Source of the DNA: Lysinibacillus sphaericus
Lineage (GTDB): Bacteria > Bacillota > Bacilli > Bacillales_A > Planococcaceae
Length of the DNA: 64,000 nt
Reading direction: 5' to 3'
NCBI RefSeq assembly: GCF_001629735.1
Contig: NZ_CP015224.1
Coordinates: forward strand, 1,550,001 to 1,614,000
How positions within the stretch are numbered: position 1 is the first letter of the stretch; every line of letters starts with the position of its first letter. Below the pieces are notes generated by a model. The model ran no database searches and had not been told where the DNA came from. It saw nothing but the letters and a program-made list of their open reading frames with translations. The position numbers were made by a program, and so were the translations under genes. This document shows positions 35,072-44,151 of the stretch, piece after piece.

Positions 35072-35713
35072 GTGAAATATGTTTTTTATGTCTTAGGCAT
35101 TTTCATTTTAACACTGGGCATTTCTTTAACTATTCAATCTAATCTAGGCACTTCCCCCTTCGATGCCCTTTTAGTGGGATTGTCTAAAAATATAGGGCTG
35201 ACTGTAGGTAGCTGGGAAATTATTATAGCTATTATTTTAATAGTTGGTAATTCTATGTTAACCAAGCAAAGGCCCGAATTCTTGGGCTTGATGACAGCCT
35301 TTATTACGGGAATTGGAATTGATATGTGGTTATTTGTGTTACACAATTGGATAACGCCTGTAGCTTGGTATAGTCAAGTTGTTAGTTTTGGTGTAGGTTT
35401 AATGGTGATTGGGTTAGGGACTGCCACCTATTTACATACGAATTTTGCACCGATACCTGTTGATCGATTAACCTTAATAATTAAAGAGCTCACGAAAAGG
35501 AGCATCTTTTTTGCAAGAACTACTATTTATCTCCTGTTTTTAGCGCTGGCGTTACTATGGAAAGGCCCAATTGGCTTTGGAACAATCATAACGGTTTGTT
35601 TGGGAGGGCTCATCCTCCATTTCTTTATGCCTATTACTGGCAGAATACTAGATAACCTCCTACAGCACTCTAATACCACTCTAAATGATCAAAATGAAGA
35701 GATTGAAAGCTAG
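35072..35713 (+). CDS. yczE: YczE-family membrane protein
   Basis: A 213-residue integral membrane protein with five or six TM segments and the family's opening GISLTIQSNLGTSPFDALLVGLS. The open frame begins at a TTG (35015), but GGAGG at about 35057-35063 points to the GTG at 35072, giving the length of B. subtilis YczE. YczE proteins are often controlled by MocR-type (PLP-binding) regulators and are implicated in transport or in surfactin/PPTase-linked processes; the mechanism is unsettled. No MocR gene is in the window, but the palindromes upstream are candidate operators. Confidence 0.78.
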   Translation: MKYVFYVLGIFILTLGISLTIQSNLGTSPFDALLVGLSKNIGLTVGSWEIIIAIILIVGNSMLTKQRPEFLGLMTAFITGIGIDMWLFVLHNWITPVAWYSQVVSFGVGLMVIGLGTATYLHTNFAPIPVDRLTLIIKELTKRSIFFARTTIYLLFLALALLWKGPIGFGTIITVCLGGLILHFFMPITGRILDNLLQHSNTTLNDQNEEIES

Positions 35714-35783
35714 TATAAACCCAAATATTCTGTTTCTTGCTTAGAATGGGGTGATGTCATTTCCCCCTTTCTTCTATAAAGAT

Positions 35784-35810
35784 AAAAATCCTGCTACGAA
35801 CAGGATTTTT
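35784..35810. terminator. Bidirectional terminator between yczE and the prp operon
   Basis: AAAAATCCTG pairs with CAGGATTTTT around a CTACGAA-type loop, between convergent genes. Confidence 0.88.
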
Positions 35811-35822
35811 AAATGAAGTCTA

Positions 35823-36878
35823 TCATGTAACATTATTTTCTTGAAAAAACTTTTTCTTCTCCTCTTCTGTAAATTCTTCTAGGTTTTGATAGGTATAGCG
35901 TGGATTACGATCCTTATCAATCACAACAGATCGTACACCTTCATAGAAATCCTTATGTCTTAAAAAGTTTCTTGCCAACATGAAATCTGTATTCAAACAT
36001 TCCTCTACTGTTTTTTCACGAGCGTCAATAAGCTGCTGTAACGTAATTTTTAAAGAGGAAGGTGATTTCGACAAAAGCAAGTTCTTCGTGTCACGGGCAA
36101 ATTCGCTTGGGTCATGGTTTAAGGATTGTATGATTTCCTCGACTGAATTTCTTGAAAAATGATGGTTTATTACTGTTTGAAGCTTCTCAAGTTCACTGTT
36201 CGTGGATGGATTACTAGAATATTTCTTAATTAGTTGGTGTAAGGTTGCGTTTATATTGTTAGAATGCCAATCTGTCTGTATAACGCTTTGAAGGAAATCA
36301 AATAGCTTATCGCTCGTCATATAATGATCTGCTCCGTTCGCAAAAAGGACATCTGCTGCTTTAATAATGGACGCAGTTAATGCCAGATAGTAACCAATAA
36401 ATCCTGGCGCTTTGTTTAAGAAATAGCCCGCGCCAACGTCTGGAAAAAAGCCAATATCCATTTCCGGCATCGCCCATTTTGTACGCTCTGTAACGATTCG
36501 GTGGCTTGCTCCATAGGTTAATCCGACTCCACCACCCATGACTATGCCATCAAGGCAAGCAATAATTGGTTTAGAATAATGATAGATTTCCAAATCCACT
36601 TCATACTCTACTTCAAAAAAGTTTTCAGCTACTTTAAATGCTTCTTGACTGGATTGTGCTTGATAAAGTGTTTTAATGTCACCTCCAGCGCAAAACCCCT
36701 TCTCCCCTGCCCCTTGTAGTACAATAAGACAGATTTGATCATTCGCTTCCCATTCTTTTAATTTTTCTCTAATGAGGTTAAGCATGTTAGTGGAAAGAGA
36801 ATTTAAAGCTTTAGGACGATTCAACGTAATGAAGGCTGATCCTCCATCTTCCACCGAAAATAAAACTTCGTTTGCCAT
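35823..36878 (-). CDS. 3-hydroxyisobutyryl-CoA hydrolase-like protein
   Basis: A 351-residue crotonase-fold protein. The CoA oxyanion-hole segments are FCAGGDIKTLY (about residues 63-73) and GIVMGGGVGLTYGASHRIVTER (about 110-131). The C-terminal extension of about 90 residues ending in RNPRYTYQNLEEF is the hallmark of HIBYL-CoA hydrolases and distinguishes it from plain enoyl-CoA hydratases. It would release 3-hydroxyisobutyrate in valine catabolism, whose end product is propionyl-CoA. It is the last gene of the riboswitch-led prp operon, 14 nt after the enoyl-CoA hydratase. Confidence 0.85.
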   Translation of the reverse strand: MANEVLFSVEDGGSAFITLNRPKALNSLSTNMLNLIREKLKEWEANDQICLIVLQGAGEKGFCAGGDIKTLYQAQSSQEAFKVAENFFEVEYEVDLEIYHYSKPIIACLDGIVMGGGVGLTYGASHRIVTERTKWAMPEMDIGFFPDVGAGYFLNKAPGFIGYYLALTASIIKAADVLFANGADHYMTSDKLFDFLQSVIQTDWHSNNINATLHQLIKKYSSNPSTNSELEKLQTVINHHFSRNSVEEIIQSLNHDPSEFARDTKNLLLSKSPSSLKITLQQLIDAREKTVEECLNTDFMLARNFLRHKDFYEGVRSVVIDKDRNPRYTYQNLEEFTEEEKKKFFQENNVT

Positions 36879-36892
36879 GTTGGCCCCCTCCT

Positions 36893-37678
36893 TTAACAGT
36901 GTTTAAAGTGTGGCTGTCTTTTTTCAATAAATGCCTGCACACCTTCTTTGGCATCATTTGTTAAAAATAACTCAGCAAAACTCGTTCGTTCAAGTTCAAG
37001 TCCTTTTTGTAGGTTATCCTTCGTGCTTTGAATCACACATTCAATTGTACGAGAGACACATGTCATACTTTTACCCGCAACAAAGGACTGTGCAACAGCT
37101 TTAGCTGTCGTCAAAAGTTCCTCAGGTTCTGTTACGAGTTGAATAATACCTAGCTGTAATGCCTCGTCTGCACTCAGTTGTTTACTTGTTAAAATTAATT
37201 GGAGCGCTGTTGCTTGATTCGTCATTCTGCTAAGTCGTTGAGTCCCCCCGAATGTTGGGAGTAGCCCAAGCTTTAATTCAGGTAAGCCGAGAATGGCTTG
37301 ATTCGAAGCAATTCGGAAATGACATCCTAACGCTAGTTCAAGCCCTCCTCCAAGAGCCGGTCCATTAATGGCAGCAATAACTGGTTTTTTCATGGCTTCT
37401 ACTTCATCGCATAGCGTTTGCCCTGCTTGAGCCATTTGCAATGCTTTTTCCTGTTGGCCAAAGGCTGAAACAAACTCCTTTATATCAGCCCCAGCGACAA
37501 AAAATCGGCCAGTGCCTGTAATAATAATGGCACTTGTGTCTTCATCCTCTGCTAGCTCTTGGAAAATGAGACGTAGGTTTTCAATAGTGGCTGATGACAA
37601 AGTGTTTGCAGGTGGATGATTTAAATGAATAATTGAAATAGAATCCTCTTTACTAACGTTGACAAATGTATCGATCAT
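36893..37678 (-). CDS. Enoyl-CoA hydratase
   Basis: A 261-residue crotonase. AGADIKEF (about residues 62-69) and NGPALGGGLELALGCHFRIA (about 104-123) form the oxyanion hole, and the Glu residues of LGLPELKLGLLPTFGG are the catalytic pair region. Substrates may be methacrylyl-CoA or straight-chain enoyl-CoA. It lies between the acyl-CoA dehydrogenase and HIBYL-CoA hydrolase genes with 10-14 nt gaps, so all three probably serve branched-chain acyl-CoA breakdown feeding propionyl-CoA to the methylcitrate enzymes upstream. Confidence 0.88.
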   Translation of the reverse strand: MIDTFVNVSKEDSISIIHLNHPPANTLSSATIENLRLIFQELAEDEDTSAIIITGTGRFFVAGADIKEFVSAFGQQEKALQMAQAGQTLCDEVEAMKKPVIAAINGPALGGGLELALGCHFRIASNQAILGLPELKLGLLPTFGGTQRLSRMTNQATALQLILTSKQLSADEALQLGIIQLVTEPEELLTTAKAVAQSFVAGKSMTCVSRTIECVIQSTKDNLQKGLELERTSFAELFLTNDAKEGVQAFIEKRQPHFKHC

Positions 37679-37688
37679 GCTGCTCCTC

Positions 37689-39347
37689 CTAACTAATCAT
37701 TTTTGGGTTGTCAATGAATGTTCTCGCAAGTGCCCGTTTTTTCATAAAGAGATTTTGCTGTAGCGGAATATTTAATTGTCGAATGTTATTTAGCAAGCTT
37801 ACTCGTTTTTGTTCATTGCTTTCAGCGGCCGTAATGATAGTAATCGCACTTTCTTCTATTTTGCGGTAACCCTCCTGGCATAATATGTCAGTCATTAATT
37901 GTTTTGTTTGGACATGTGCAGTTTTTTTCGACCTGAGCCAGGCTGATTCCATGACATACGTTTCCATGGCCATATCCGCCAACAAACGCATAAATTCTTG
38001 CTCCTGTTCGAGTTGAATTTGTGTATTTGCAATGACATGAATAGCTAGTTGCATTAAATGCTTGGAGAGAAGGATGTAATGGTGATTTTTTTCTAATGGT
38101 TGAGCGTGAATAAAATCACCCTCTATTGCAGTTGTTTGTACATATTTTTTCCACAGCATTTTAGCCATTGTAAGGCGATTGATTTCATTTGTACCCTCGA
38201 AAATACGGTTAATTCTTGCGTCTCGATACAAACGTTCCACTTCATAATCTTGCATATAGCCATATCCACCATGTATTTGAACAGCTTCATCAGCTATTCT
38301 TCCAAGTGCTTCGGAACAATGTACTTTATGAAGTGCGCATTCCAGAGCAAATTCAGATATTTTCTGAACTATCGTTTCATTGCTTGCTGATGCAATAGCC
38401 TCATCAACTTTCCCAGCCGTTCGGTATGCACCGCTTTCTGCTCCATAAATCAGAACGGCCATGTCAGCAAGCTTTTCCTGTATCAATGTAAAGTCAACGA
38501 TAGGTCGTTCAAATTGTTTCCGTCCCTTCCCATAATTCACGGCTATTTGAAATGCTTGTTTGGCCGTTCCTATATTAGAAAAGGCAAGCTTTAGACGTGC
38601 CATATTCAAAATGTTCATAGCGACTATATGTCCTTTGCCAACCTCTCCAAGAACACAATTGATTGGCACAATAACATCCTCTAAAATGAGCGTGGCCGTT
38701 GAAGAGCCTTTAATGCCCATCTTCTCTTCTTCCTGACCCACGGATACCCCTTTAATGGAACGTTCGACAATCAACGCAGTCATCCCCCTATTCGTCTGGG
38801 CAAATACAACGAAGACGTCTGCTAGCTGAGCATTGGTAATCCATTGCTTTTCTCCATTTACTAGCCATGCTTTCCCGTCTTCTGTTAATCTAGCATTCGT
38901 TTTGGGGCGCAGTGCATCAGAACCCGCTTCGGACTCTGTAAGGGCGTAAGCTCCAATCCATTCTCCAGAAGCCAACTTTGGTAAGTATTTCAGCTTTTGC
39001 TCCTCATTTCCAAAATAGATATAGGGTAATGTGCCCACCCCTGCATGAATATTGTAGGAGACACTAAAAGAACCCCCAAAACCCATTTTTTCTGCTACCA
39101 GACCAGAAATTTTTTTATTGAGCTCAAGTCCTCCATAAGCTTCGGGTATTTCAATGGCCAGTAATCCAAGATCACCTGCTTTTTGGAACAATTGTCGGGT
39201 GATCTCATATTGTTGCTGTTCAATGGATGAGATATTCGGTGAGACATCCTGTTTAATGAAGAGCTCAGCAGTTTTTGCAATGAGCTCTTCTTCATCGTGG
39301 AAATCCTCAGGTGTAAAGATCGTCATGTTGTTTTTTAGTCGATCCAT
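37689..39347 (-). CDS. Acyl-CoA dehydrogenase (long form)
   Basis: A 552-residue flavoprotein. The FAD/acyl-CoA signature is clear: YALTESEAGSDAL (about residues 133-145), the MGIKGSSTATLIL strand, the QFERPIVDF loop, the ALECALHKVHCSEALGRIADEAVQIHGGYGYM region and the ERLYRDARINRIFEGTNEI C-terminal signature, which supplies the catalytic Glu. About 160 further residues form a helical extension not found in 380-residue dehydrogenases. AGGAGG 6 nt before the ATG at 39347 sets the start (the frame is open 12 codons more). It probably acts on isobutyryl- or 2-methylacyl-CoA given its partners; other acyl-CoAs are possible. Confidence 0.88.
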   Translation of the reverse strand: MDRLKNNMTIFTPEDFHDEEELIAKTAELFIKQDVSPNISSIEQQQYEITRQLFQKAGDLGLLAIEIPEAYGGLELNKKISGLVAEKMGFGGSFSVSYNIHAGVGTLPYIYFGNEEQKLKYLPKLASGEWIGAYALTESEAGSDALRPKTNARLTEDGKAWLVNGEKQWITNAQLADVFVVFAQTNRGMTALIVERSIKGVSVGQEEEKMGIKGSSTATLILEDVIVPINCVLGEVGKGHIVAMNILNMARLKLAFSNIGTAKQAFQIAVNYGKGRKQFERPIVDFTLIQEKLADMAVLIYGAESGAYRTAGKVDEAIASASNETIVQKISEFALECALHKVHCSEALGRIADEAVQIHGGYGYMQDYEVERLYRDARINRIFEGTNEINRLTMAKMLWKKYVQTTAIEGDFIHAQPLEKNHHYILLSKHLMQLAIHVIANTQIQLEQEQEFMRLLADMAMETYVMESAWLRSKKTAHVQTKQLMTDILCQEGYRKIEESAITIITAAESNEQKRVSLLNNIRQLNIPLQQNLFMKKRALARTFIDNPKMIS

Positions 39348-39392
39348 ATAAGCCCTCCTTGAAAGAAAGTGGAGAAAAGCCATTTACCTCTC

Positions 39393-40307
39393 CTACTTTA
39401 TTTCCTCCTTCGGTAAGATGGTTTTTGCTAATTCACTATCTAAATCCTCGAATTTATAATAGGAAATCGTTTCATACAATTCGCTTCTTGTTTGCATATC
39501 CTCAATTGCTTCTTGTTGTGTTCCAGTATTTTTTATTAATTCAAATACGCGCTCGTATGCTTTTGCTGCAACTCTCATAGATGTAACGGGATAAATGACC
39601 ATCGAGTAGCCCATCTTTTCAAATTCCTTAGCCGTATAATAAGGAGTTTGACCGAATTCAGTCATATTGGCTAATAAGGGGGCATCTAACTCATTGGCAA
39701 ATTGTTTAAACTCTTTTTCAGTTTGTAATGCCTCTGGAAAAATAACATCTGCCCCAGCAGTAACATATGCTTTGGCTCTTAGTATAGCCTGCTCTAAGCC
39801 TTCAACAGACCTTGCATCCGTGCGAGCAACAATCATTAATGTAGGGGCTATTTGTTTAATCATTTTTATTTTTTGAATCATTTCCTCCTTTGGAACAAGA
39901 GTTTTGCCATTTAAATGTCCACACTTTTTAGGAAGATTTTGGTCCTCTAGCTGTACGGCAGCAACCCCTGCCTCTAGCATTTCACGAGCAGTACGGGCAA
40001 CATTTAATACGCCACCAAAGCCCGTATCAATGTCCACTAGCATCGGTAAATTTGTAGCCCGAATAATATCACTAGCACGCTGGGCTATCTCATTTGAATA
40101 AATCATCCCTAAGTCTGGTAAACCTCTACTCGCTGTATAAGCGGCACCAGAAAGATATAATGCCTCAAAGCCAACTTTTTTAGCCATCAAACCAGCCATT
40201 GCATCATGTACCCCTGGTATTTGCAAAATAGCTGAACGAGCGATAAGAGCTTTAAATTGTTCAGCTAATTGTTTTTGTGTCTTTGCTTCTTGGACAATCC
40301 ATGCCAT
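39393..40307 (-). CDS. prpB: 2-methylisocitrate lyase
   Basis: A 304-residue member of the isocitrate lyase/PEP mutase family that cleaves 2-methylisocitrate to pyruvate and succinate, the last step of the methylcitrate cycle. The catalytic loop KKCGHLNGK (about residues 117-125), the metal-binding VDIDTGFG and the YLSGAAYTASRGLPDLG start region are diagnostic. It corresponds to B. subtilis MmgF (YqiQ). GAGGAGG precedes the ATG. It is the third gene of the prp operon, 42 nt after prpD. Confidence 0.93.
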   Translation of the reverse strand: MAWIVQEAKTQKQLAEQFKALIARSAILQIPGVHDAMAGLMAKKVGFEALYLSGAAYTASRGLPDLGMIYSNEIAQRASDIIRATNLPMLVDIDTGFGGVLNVARTAREMLEAGVAAVQLEDQNLPKKCGHLNGKTLVPKEEMIQKIKMIKQIAPTLMIVARTDARSVEGLEQAILRAKAYVTAGADVIFPEALQTEKEFKQFANELDAPLLANMTEFGQTPYYTAKEFEKMGYSMVIYPVTSMRVAAKAYERVFELIKNTGTQQEAIEDMQTRSELYETISYYKFEDLDSELAKTILPKEEIK

Positions 40308-40349
40308 TTTTAAATACCTCCTCTTTATTGTGTTCGGAATCCATCTAAA

Positions 40350-41783
40350 TTAAATAAATAGATTAATAAATTCATGAACAGCAATTTGTTCAAGCAGCTC
40401 TTTATTTACACAAACATCGTTTATTTTATTGAGTTGTTTTTGAGCATAATGCGTACGAAGGTTTTGCTGGAATTTATCAATAATCTGAGGGAATGCTTCC
40501 TCACGGCGGAAACGATGTCCTAAAGGATATTCACACTCAATTAGCTCAGTTGATGTACCATCTTTGTAATAAACTTGAACAGCGTTCGCAATGGATCGTT
40601 TATCAGGGTCTAAATAGTCGATTGTATATTGGCCTTTTTCCACAACAACCATTTTATTACGCAAGTCATCGATTCGTGGATCTGCCGCCACCTCATCTTC
40701 ATAGTGATTTGCGGTAATGTCACCATAAATAAGACCAATCGCTGTAATATATTGAAGGCAGTGATCTCGATCTGCAGGATTGTGAAGAGGCCCTTCTTTA
40801 TCGATAATTCGCATGGCTGATTCATGTGTTGTAATTTCTATGCGGTCAATATCAGCTAGGCGATTTTTTACTTCAGCATGCAAATGAACGGCACATTCTG
40901 CAGCCGTTTGAGCATGAAACTCTGCAGGATATGAAACTTTAAAGAGGACATTTTCCATAACATAAGATGCAAGTGGTCTCGCAAGCTTTAATTCTTGCTT
41001 ATGAAAGAGCACATCTTGGAATCCCCAGCCTGGTGCAGATAATGCAGTTGCATAGCCCATTTCCCCTTTCACAGCCATCATTGCTAGTTGTACGGCCCTG
41101 CTTGTAGCATCGCCAGCAGCCCATGATTTTCTTGATCCCGTATTAGGAGCATGTCGATAGGTTCTTAAACTTGAATTATCAATCCAAGCATTTGATAAAG
41201 CATTGACAATCTCTTGATGAGTGCCCCCTAAAGCCTTTGTAACAACAGCTGTTGTCGCTATTTTGACAAATAAAACGTGATCTAAGCCAACACGATTTAA
41301 GCTATTTTCGAGTGCAAGTATTCCTTGTATTTCATGGGCTTGAATCATCATTTCTAAAACATCTTTCATTTGGAGAGGCTCTTGCCCTTCTGCAACACGT
41401 ACACGACTCAAATAATCAGCTACAGCTAAAATACCACCAAGATTATCAGAAGGATGCCCCCATTCTGCCGCCAACCATGTATCGTTATAATCCAACCAAC
41501 GGATCATACAACCGATATTAAAGGCACCTTTAACTGGATCAAGGACATAGGATGTTCCTGGAATACGAGTACCATTTGGAACGACTGTACCGGGTACTAC
41601 AGGACCTAGAAGTTTTGTACATTCAGGATATTGTAAAGCTAAAATGCCACAACCTAACGTATCCAATAAAACATATCGAGCCGTTTCGTAAGCTTCTTCG
41701 CTCGTAATCTTTGTGTTTAATACGTAATCCGCAATATCAATAAGAAGCTGGTCTGTCATCGTTTTTTCATTCGTTTTAATCAT
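40350..41783 (-). CDS. prpD: 2-methylcitrate dehydratase
   Basis: A 477-residue MmgE/PrpD-family enzyme that dehydrates 2-methylcitrate to 2-methylaconitate. The family pattern is visible in [14 protein letters not shown], the [21 protein letters not shown] active-site region, [19 protein letters not shown] and the C-terminal [14 protein letters not shown]. There is no iron-sulphur cluster motif, as expected for PrpD. No acnD/prpF pair is present, so hydration of 2-methylaconitate must rely on aconitase elsewhere. It is the second gene of the operon, about 98 nt after prpC. Confidence 0.93.
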   Translation of the reverse strand: MIKTNEKTMTDQLLIDIADYVLNTKITSEEAYETARYVLLDTLGCGILALQYPECTKLLGPVVPGTVVPNGTRIPGTSYVLDPVKGAFNIGCMIRWLDYNDTWLAAEWGHPSDNLGGILAVADYLSRVRVAEGQEPLQMKDVLEMMIQAHEIQGILALENSLNRVGLDHVLFVKIATTAVVTKALGGTHQEIVNALSNAWIDNSSLRTYRHAPNTGSRKSWAAGDATSRAVQLAMMAVKGEMGYATALSAPGWGFQDVLFHKQELKLARPLASYVMENVLFKVSYPAEFHAQTAAECAVHLHAEVKNRLADIDRIEITTHESAMRIIDKEGPLHNPADRDHCLQYITAIGLIYGDITANHYEDEVAADPRIDDLRNKMVVVEKGQYTIDYLDPDKRSIANAVQVYYKDGTSTELIECEYPLGHRFRREEAFPQIIDKFQQNLRTHYAQKQLNKINDVCVNKELLEQIAVHEFINLFI

Positions 41784-41881
41784 CTATATCTTCCTTTCAA
41801 GGTATGAATTTGATATACTAGTATGCTGATGGGCATTGGTCAGAATGTCCATCAGCTCTATGGCGAGTTGTTAAAACTTGA

Positions 41882-43003
41882 TTATACCGACAATTCTTCA
41901 AGGTTATGACGCTCGCCTATATAATGAACACGAGGTCTAAATAATCGATTATTGTCATGTTGTTCGATCACATGTGCACATAAACCGATCGTTCGAGAGC
42001 CAAAGAAAATAGGCGTATATAATTCAATTGGTAAGCCCAGCATGTAGTACACGGGCGCAGCATAATAATCTAAATTTGGATACAAGCCTTTTTCCTCCAC
42101 CATCACTTTTTCACCGGCTTCGCACATGTGATATAAGCAGTCATCCCCTTGCTCCAAGCATAGTTTATACAAAGCTTCTTTCATGATCTGCGCTCTTGGG
42201 TCCATTTTTTTCATATAGACACGATGGCCAAAGCCCATTATTTTATCTTTATTTTTGAGCTTGTTTTTCAGCATCGCTTCAAAGCCCTCCACAGTCTTAG
42301 CTTCAAGCAGCATATACATGACTGCCTCGTTCGCCCCACCATGCAAATTTCCTTTCAATGATGCGACAGCACCAGTTAGAGCACCATACAGATCGGATTG
42401 TGTGGAGGCAATAACACGAGCAGCAAAGGTCGAATTCGGCATTTCATGTTCACTATATAAAACAAGTGATTGGTCAAAAATTCCCTCTTCTAATGGTGTT
42501 GGTTTTCTTCCAGTAATCATGTAATAAAAATTAGCACTATAAGAAAGCTGACTATCCGGTTCTACAACATCTTGACCATTTAATACACGGTAGCTATTCG
42601 CAACGATGTTGGGCATTCCACCTAAAAGTCGATATGCTCGTGTTACATTCATTTCAGTCGAACGATCATGGATGTGCTGATCATACCCTGCTAACGCTGA
42701 AATTCCAGTTCGAAGGCCGTCCATCGCATGTGTCCCATTTGGTAATAAGTTGAAAATTTGAAAAAGCTCTTGTGGAACGTGATAGTTTTCTTTCAATTTA
42801 TCCTGTACGTCAGCTTGTTGCTCAGTAGTTGGTAGGTTTCCGTGCAATAATAAATGGACAATATCTAAATAGGCGTATCGCTGAGATAGTTCAATCAAAT
42901 CATAGCCACGTATAACAATTTGACTGCCTACTACGTCTAAGAAAGACAGTTTTGTTTCCGCAGCAATAACTCCATCAAGACCTGGTGAATACGTTAACTC
43001 CAT
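41882..43003 (-). CDS. prpC: 2-methylcitrate synthase/citrate synthase
   Basis: A 373-residue type-I-fold small citrate synthase. The catalytic His residues sit in NLHGGANEAVM and GFGHRVYMKKMDPRA, and the catalytic Asp in NLDYYAAPVYYMLG. It condenses propionyl-CoA with oxaloacetate, and is the counterpart of B. subtilis MmgD. It is the first gene of the operon, directly downstream of a cobalamin riboswitch and terminator, so its expression is predicted to rise when adenosylcobalamin is low. A main housekeeping CitZ is presumably elsewhere. Confidence 0.93.
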   Translation of the reverse strand: MELTYSPGLDGVIAAETKLSFLDVVGSQIVIRGYDLIELSQRYAYLDIVHLLLHGNLPTTEQQADVQDKLKENYHVPQELFQIFNLLPNGTHAMDGLRTGISALAGYDQHIHDRSTEMNVTRAYRLLGGMPNIVANSYRVLNGQDVVEPDSQLSYSANFYYMITGRKPTPLEEGIFDQSLVLYSEHEMPNSTFAARVIASTQSDLYGALTGAVASLKGNLHGGANEAVMYMLLEAKTVEGFEAMLKNKLKNKDKIMGFGHRVYMKKMDPRAQIMKEALYKLCLEQGDDCLYHMCEAGEKVMVEEKGLYPNLDYYAAPVYYMLGLPIELYTPIFFGSRTIGLCAHVIEQHDNNRLFRPRVHYIGERHNLEELSV

Positions 43004-43064
43004 AGATTACAACCCCTTTGTTTAATCATTCTTGTAAGCGTTACCATTCAAACTCGAAAGAACA

Positions 43065-43098
43065 ACAAAAAAACAACTTCTATCCTTTAGAAGTTGTT
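43065..43098 (-). terminator. Riboswitch expression-platform terminator of the prp operon
   Basis: AACAACTTCTA pairs with TAGAAGTTGTT over 11 bp and runs into seven T on the minus strand, between the riboswitch aptamer and the prpC start at 43003. Confidence 0.9.
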
Positions 43099-43159
43099 AA
43101 TCTACAAAAGTATGACAGAACAAAAAACAGTGAACTTACATCCATTCACAATCATCATA

Positions 43160-43378
43160 CAGTAGCTAACACCTCCCTATCCTCGTAGGTCAATTGATGC
43201 TTATTTAGTGGCAGGTCTCCTGACTTATCATCAACATTCCTATAACACCTTCCCGTCTTGAAGAACAAAACAGTGGTCTCGTTATGGAACTCCTACATAC
43301 AGTTGCGGGACAGTGTTGGACTCACACCAACTTCCCTTTTAATCAAATGGAATCAAACCCATTTGAACCACCAAAATT
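43160..43378 (-). promoter_or_regulatory. Cobalamin (B12) riboswitch upstream of prpC
   Basis: Read on the minus strand the aptamer shows the B12-box hallmarks in order: TTAAAAGGGAAGTTGGTGTG, then TCCAACACTGTCCCGCAACTG, and later GTCAGGAGACCTGCCAC, closing with an ACCTACG-type loop complementary region near 43165-43190. These are the conserved core and J6/3 elements of the RF00174 class. It leads into a terminator 62 nt downstream and then prpC, so ligand binding is predicted to stop transcription of the methylcitrate operon. Confidence 0.93.
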
Positions 43379-43618
43379 TAGCATATTCAATTTGTCTTTT
43401 TACCTTAACATAGAGGTTTCCAAACAATCAATATAGGTAAAATTCAGAAAAGACTGATTATAAAAAGCTATTTTTCATTTTTGACGAACTATTCTGCATA
43501 TTTAAGCATTATTTCGCTCAAAAAAAGATTGTTAATCAATCCCAATGGAGCTATATTTATGAAGCCTGCTTTAAAAAAGCGATTTGTTTTGCATTACGAT
43601 GAAACGAGGAGTGACGGG

Positions 43619-44104
43619 ATGGGCTATATAACTGAATTAAGAAAGCTTATCGGTAATAGACCAATTATAAGCGTTGGTTCGACAGTTCTTGTTGTTAATG
43701 ATGATAAGAAAATACTCTTTCAACATCGTTCAGATACGTTGGATTGGGGATTACCTGGCGGTTCAATGGAAATAAACGAAACATTAGAGCAGGTTGCTGC
43801 TCGTGAACTTTATGAGGAAACTGGTCTCGTGGCTAAAGAGTTTGAGTTTATCGGTGTTTTTTCAGGACCTGATTATTACTACTGTTATCCGAATGGCGAT
43901 GAAATCTATACAGTCATTCACCTTTATAGAGCTAAACATGTAAGGGGTGTATTGGAAATGAAGGATGGTGAGAGCTTAAGCCTCACTTATTTCAGTAAGG
44001 AAGAACTTCCGAATAATATGGAACAGAGGACGGTCGCTCTCTTAAACAACCTAGAGGGCAAAATATGGGGGTTCGAAAGCTCCTTTACGAAGCTTTCCAA
44101 ATAA
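43619..44104 (+). CDS. NUDIX hydrolase
   Basis: A 161-residue Nudix protein. The Nudix box GGSMEINETLEQVAARELYE followed by ETGL contains the catalytic REL-EE core. The preceding GSTVLVVNDDKKILFQHRSDT and LDWGLPGG strands are typical. The frame is open from 43481, but GAGGAG 7 nt before the ATG at 43619 and the standard MGYITELRKLIG start decide for the shorter form. The substrate is a nucleoside diphosphate-X of unknown identity. It is divergent from the prp riboswitch. Confidence 0.9.
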   Translation: MGYITELRKLIGNRPIISVGSTVLVVNDDKKILFQHRSDTLDWGLPGGSMEINETLEQVAARELYEETGLVAKEFEFIGVFSGPDYYYCYPNGDEIYTVIHLYRAKHVRGVLEMKDGESLSLTYFSKEELPNNMEQRTVALLNNLEGKIWGFESSFTKLSK

Positions 44105-44151
44105 CAATGTAAGAATTTTAATAAGGACTTTCTTCGCAAAGACATTTCAGA

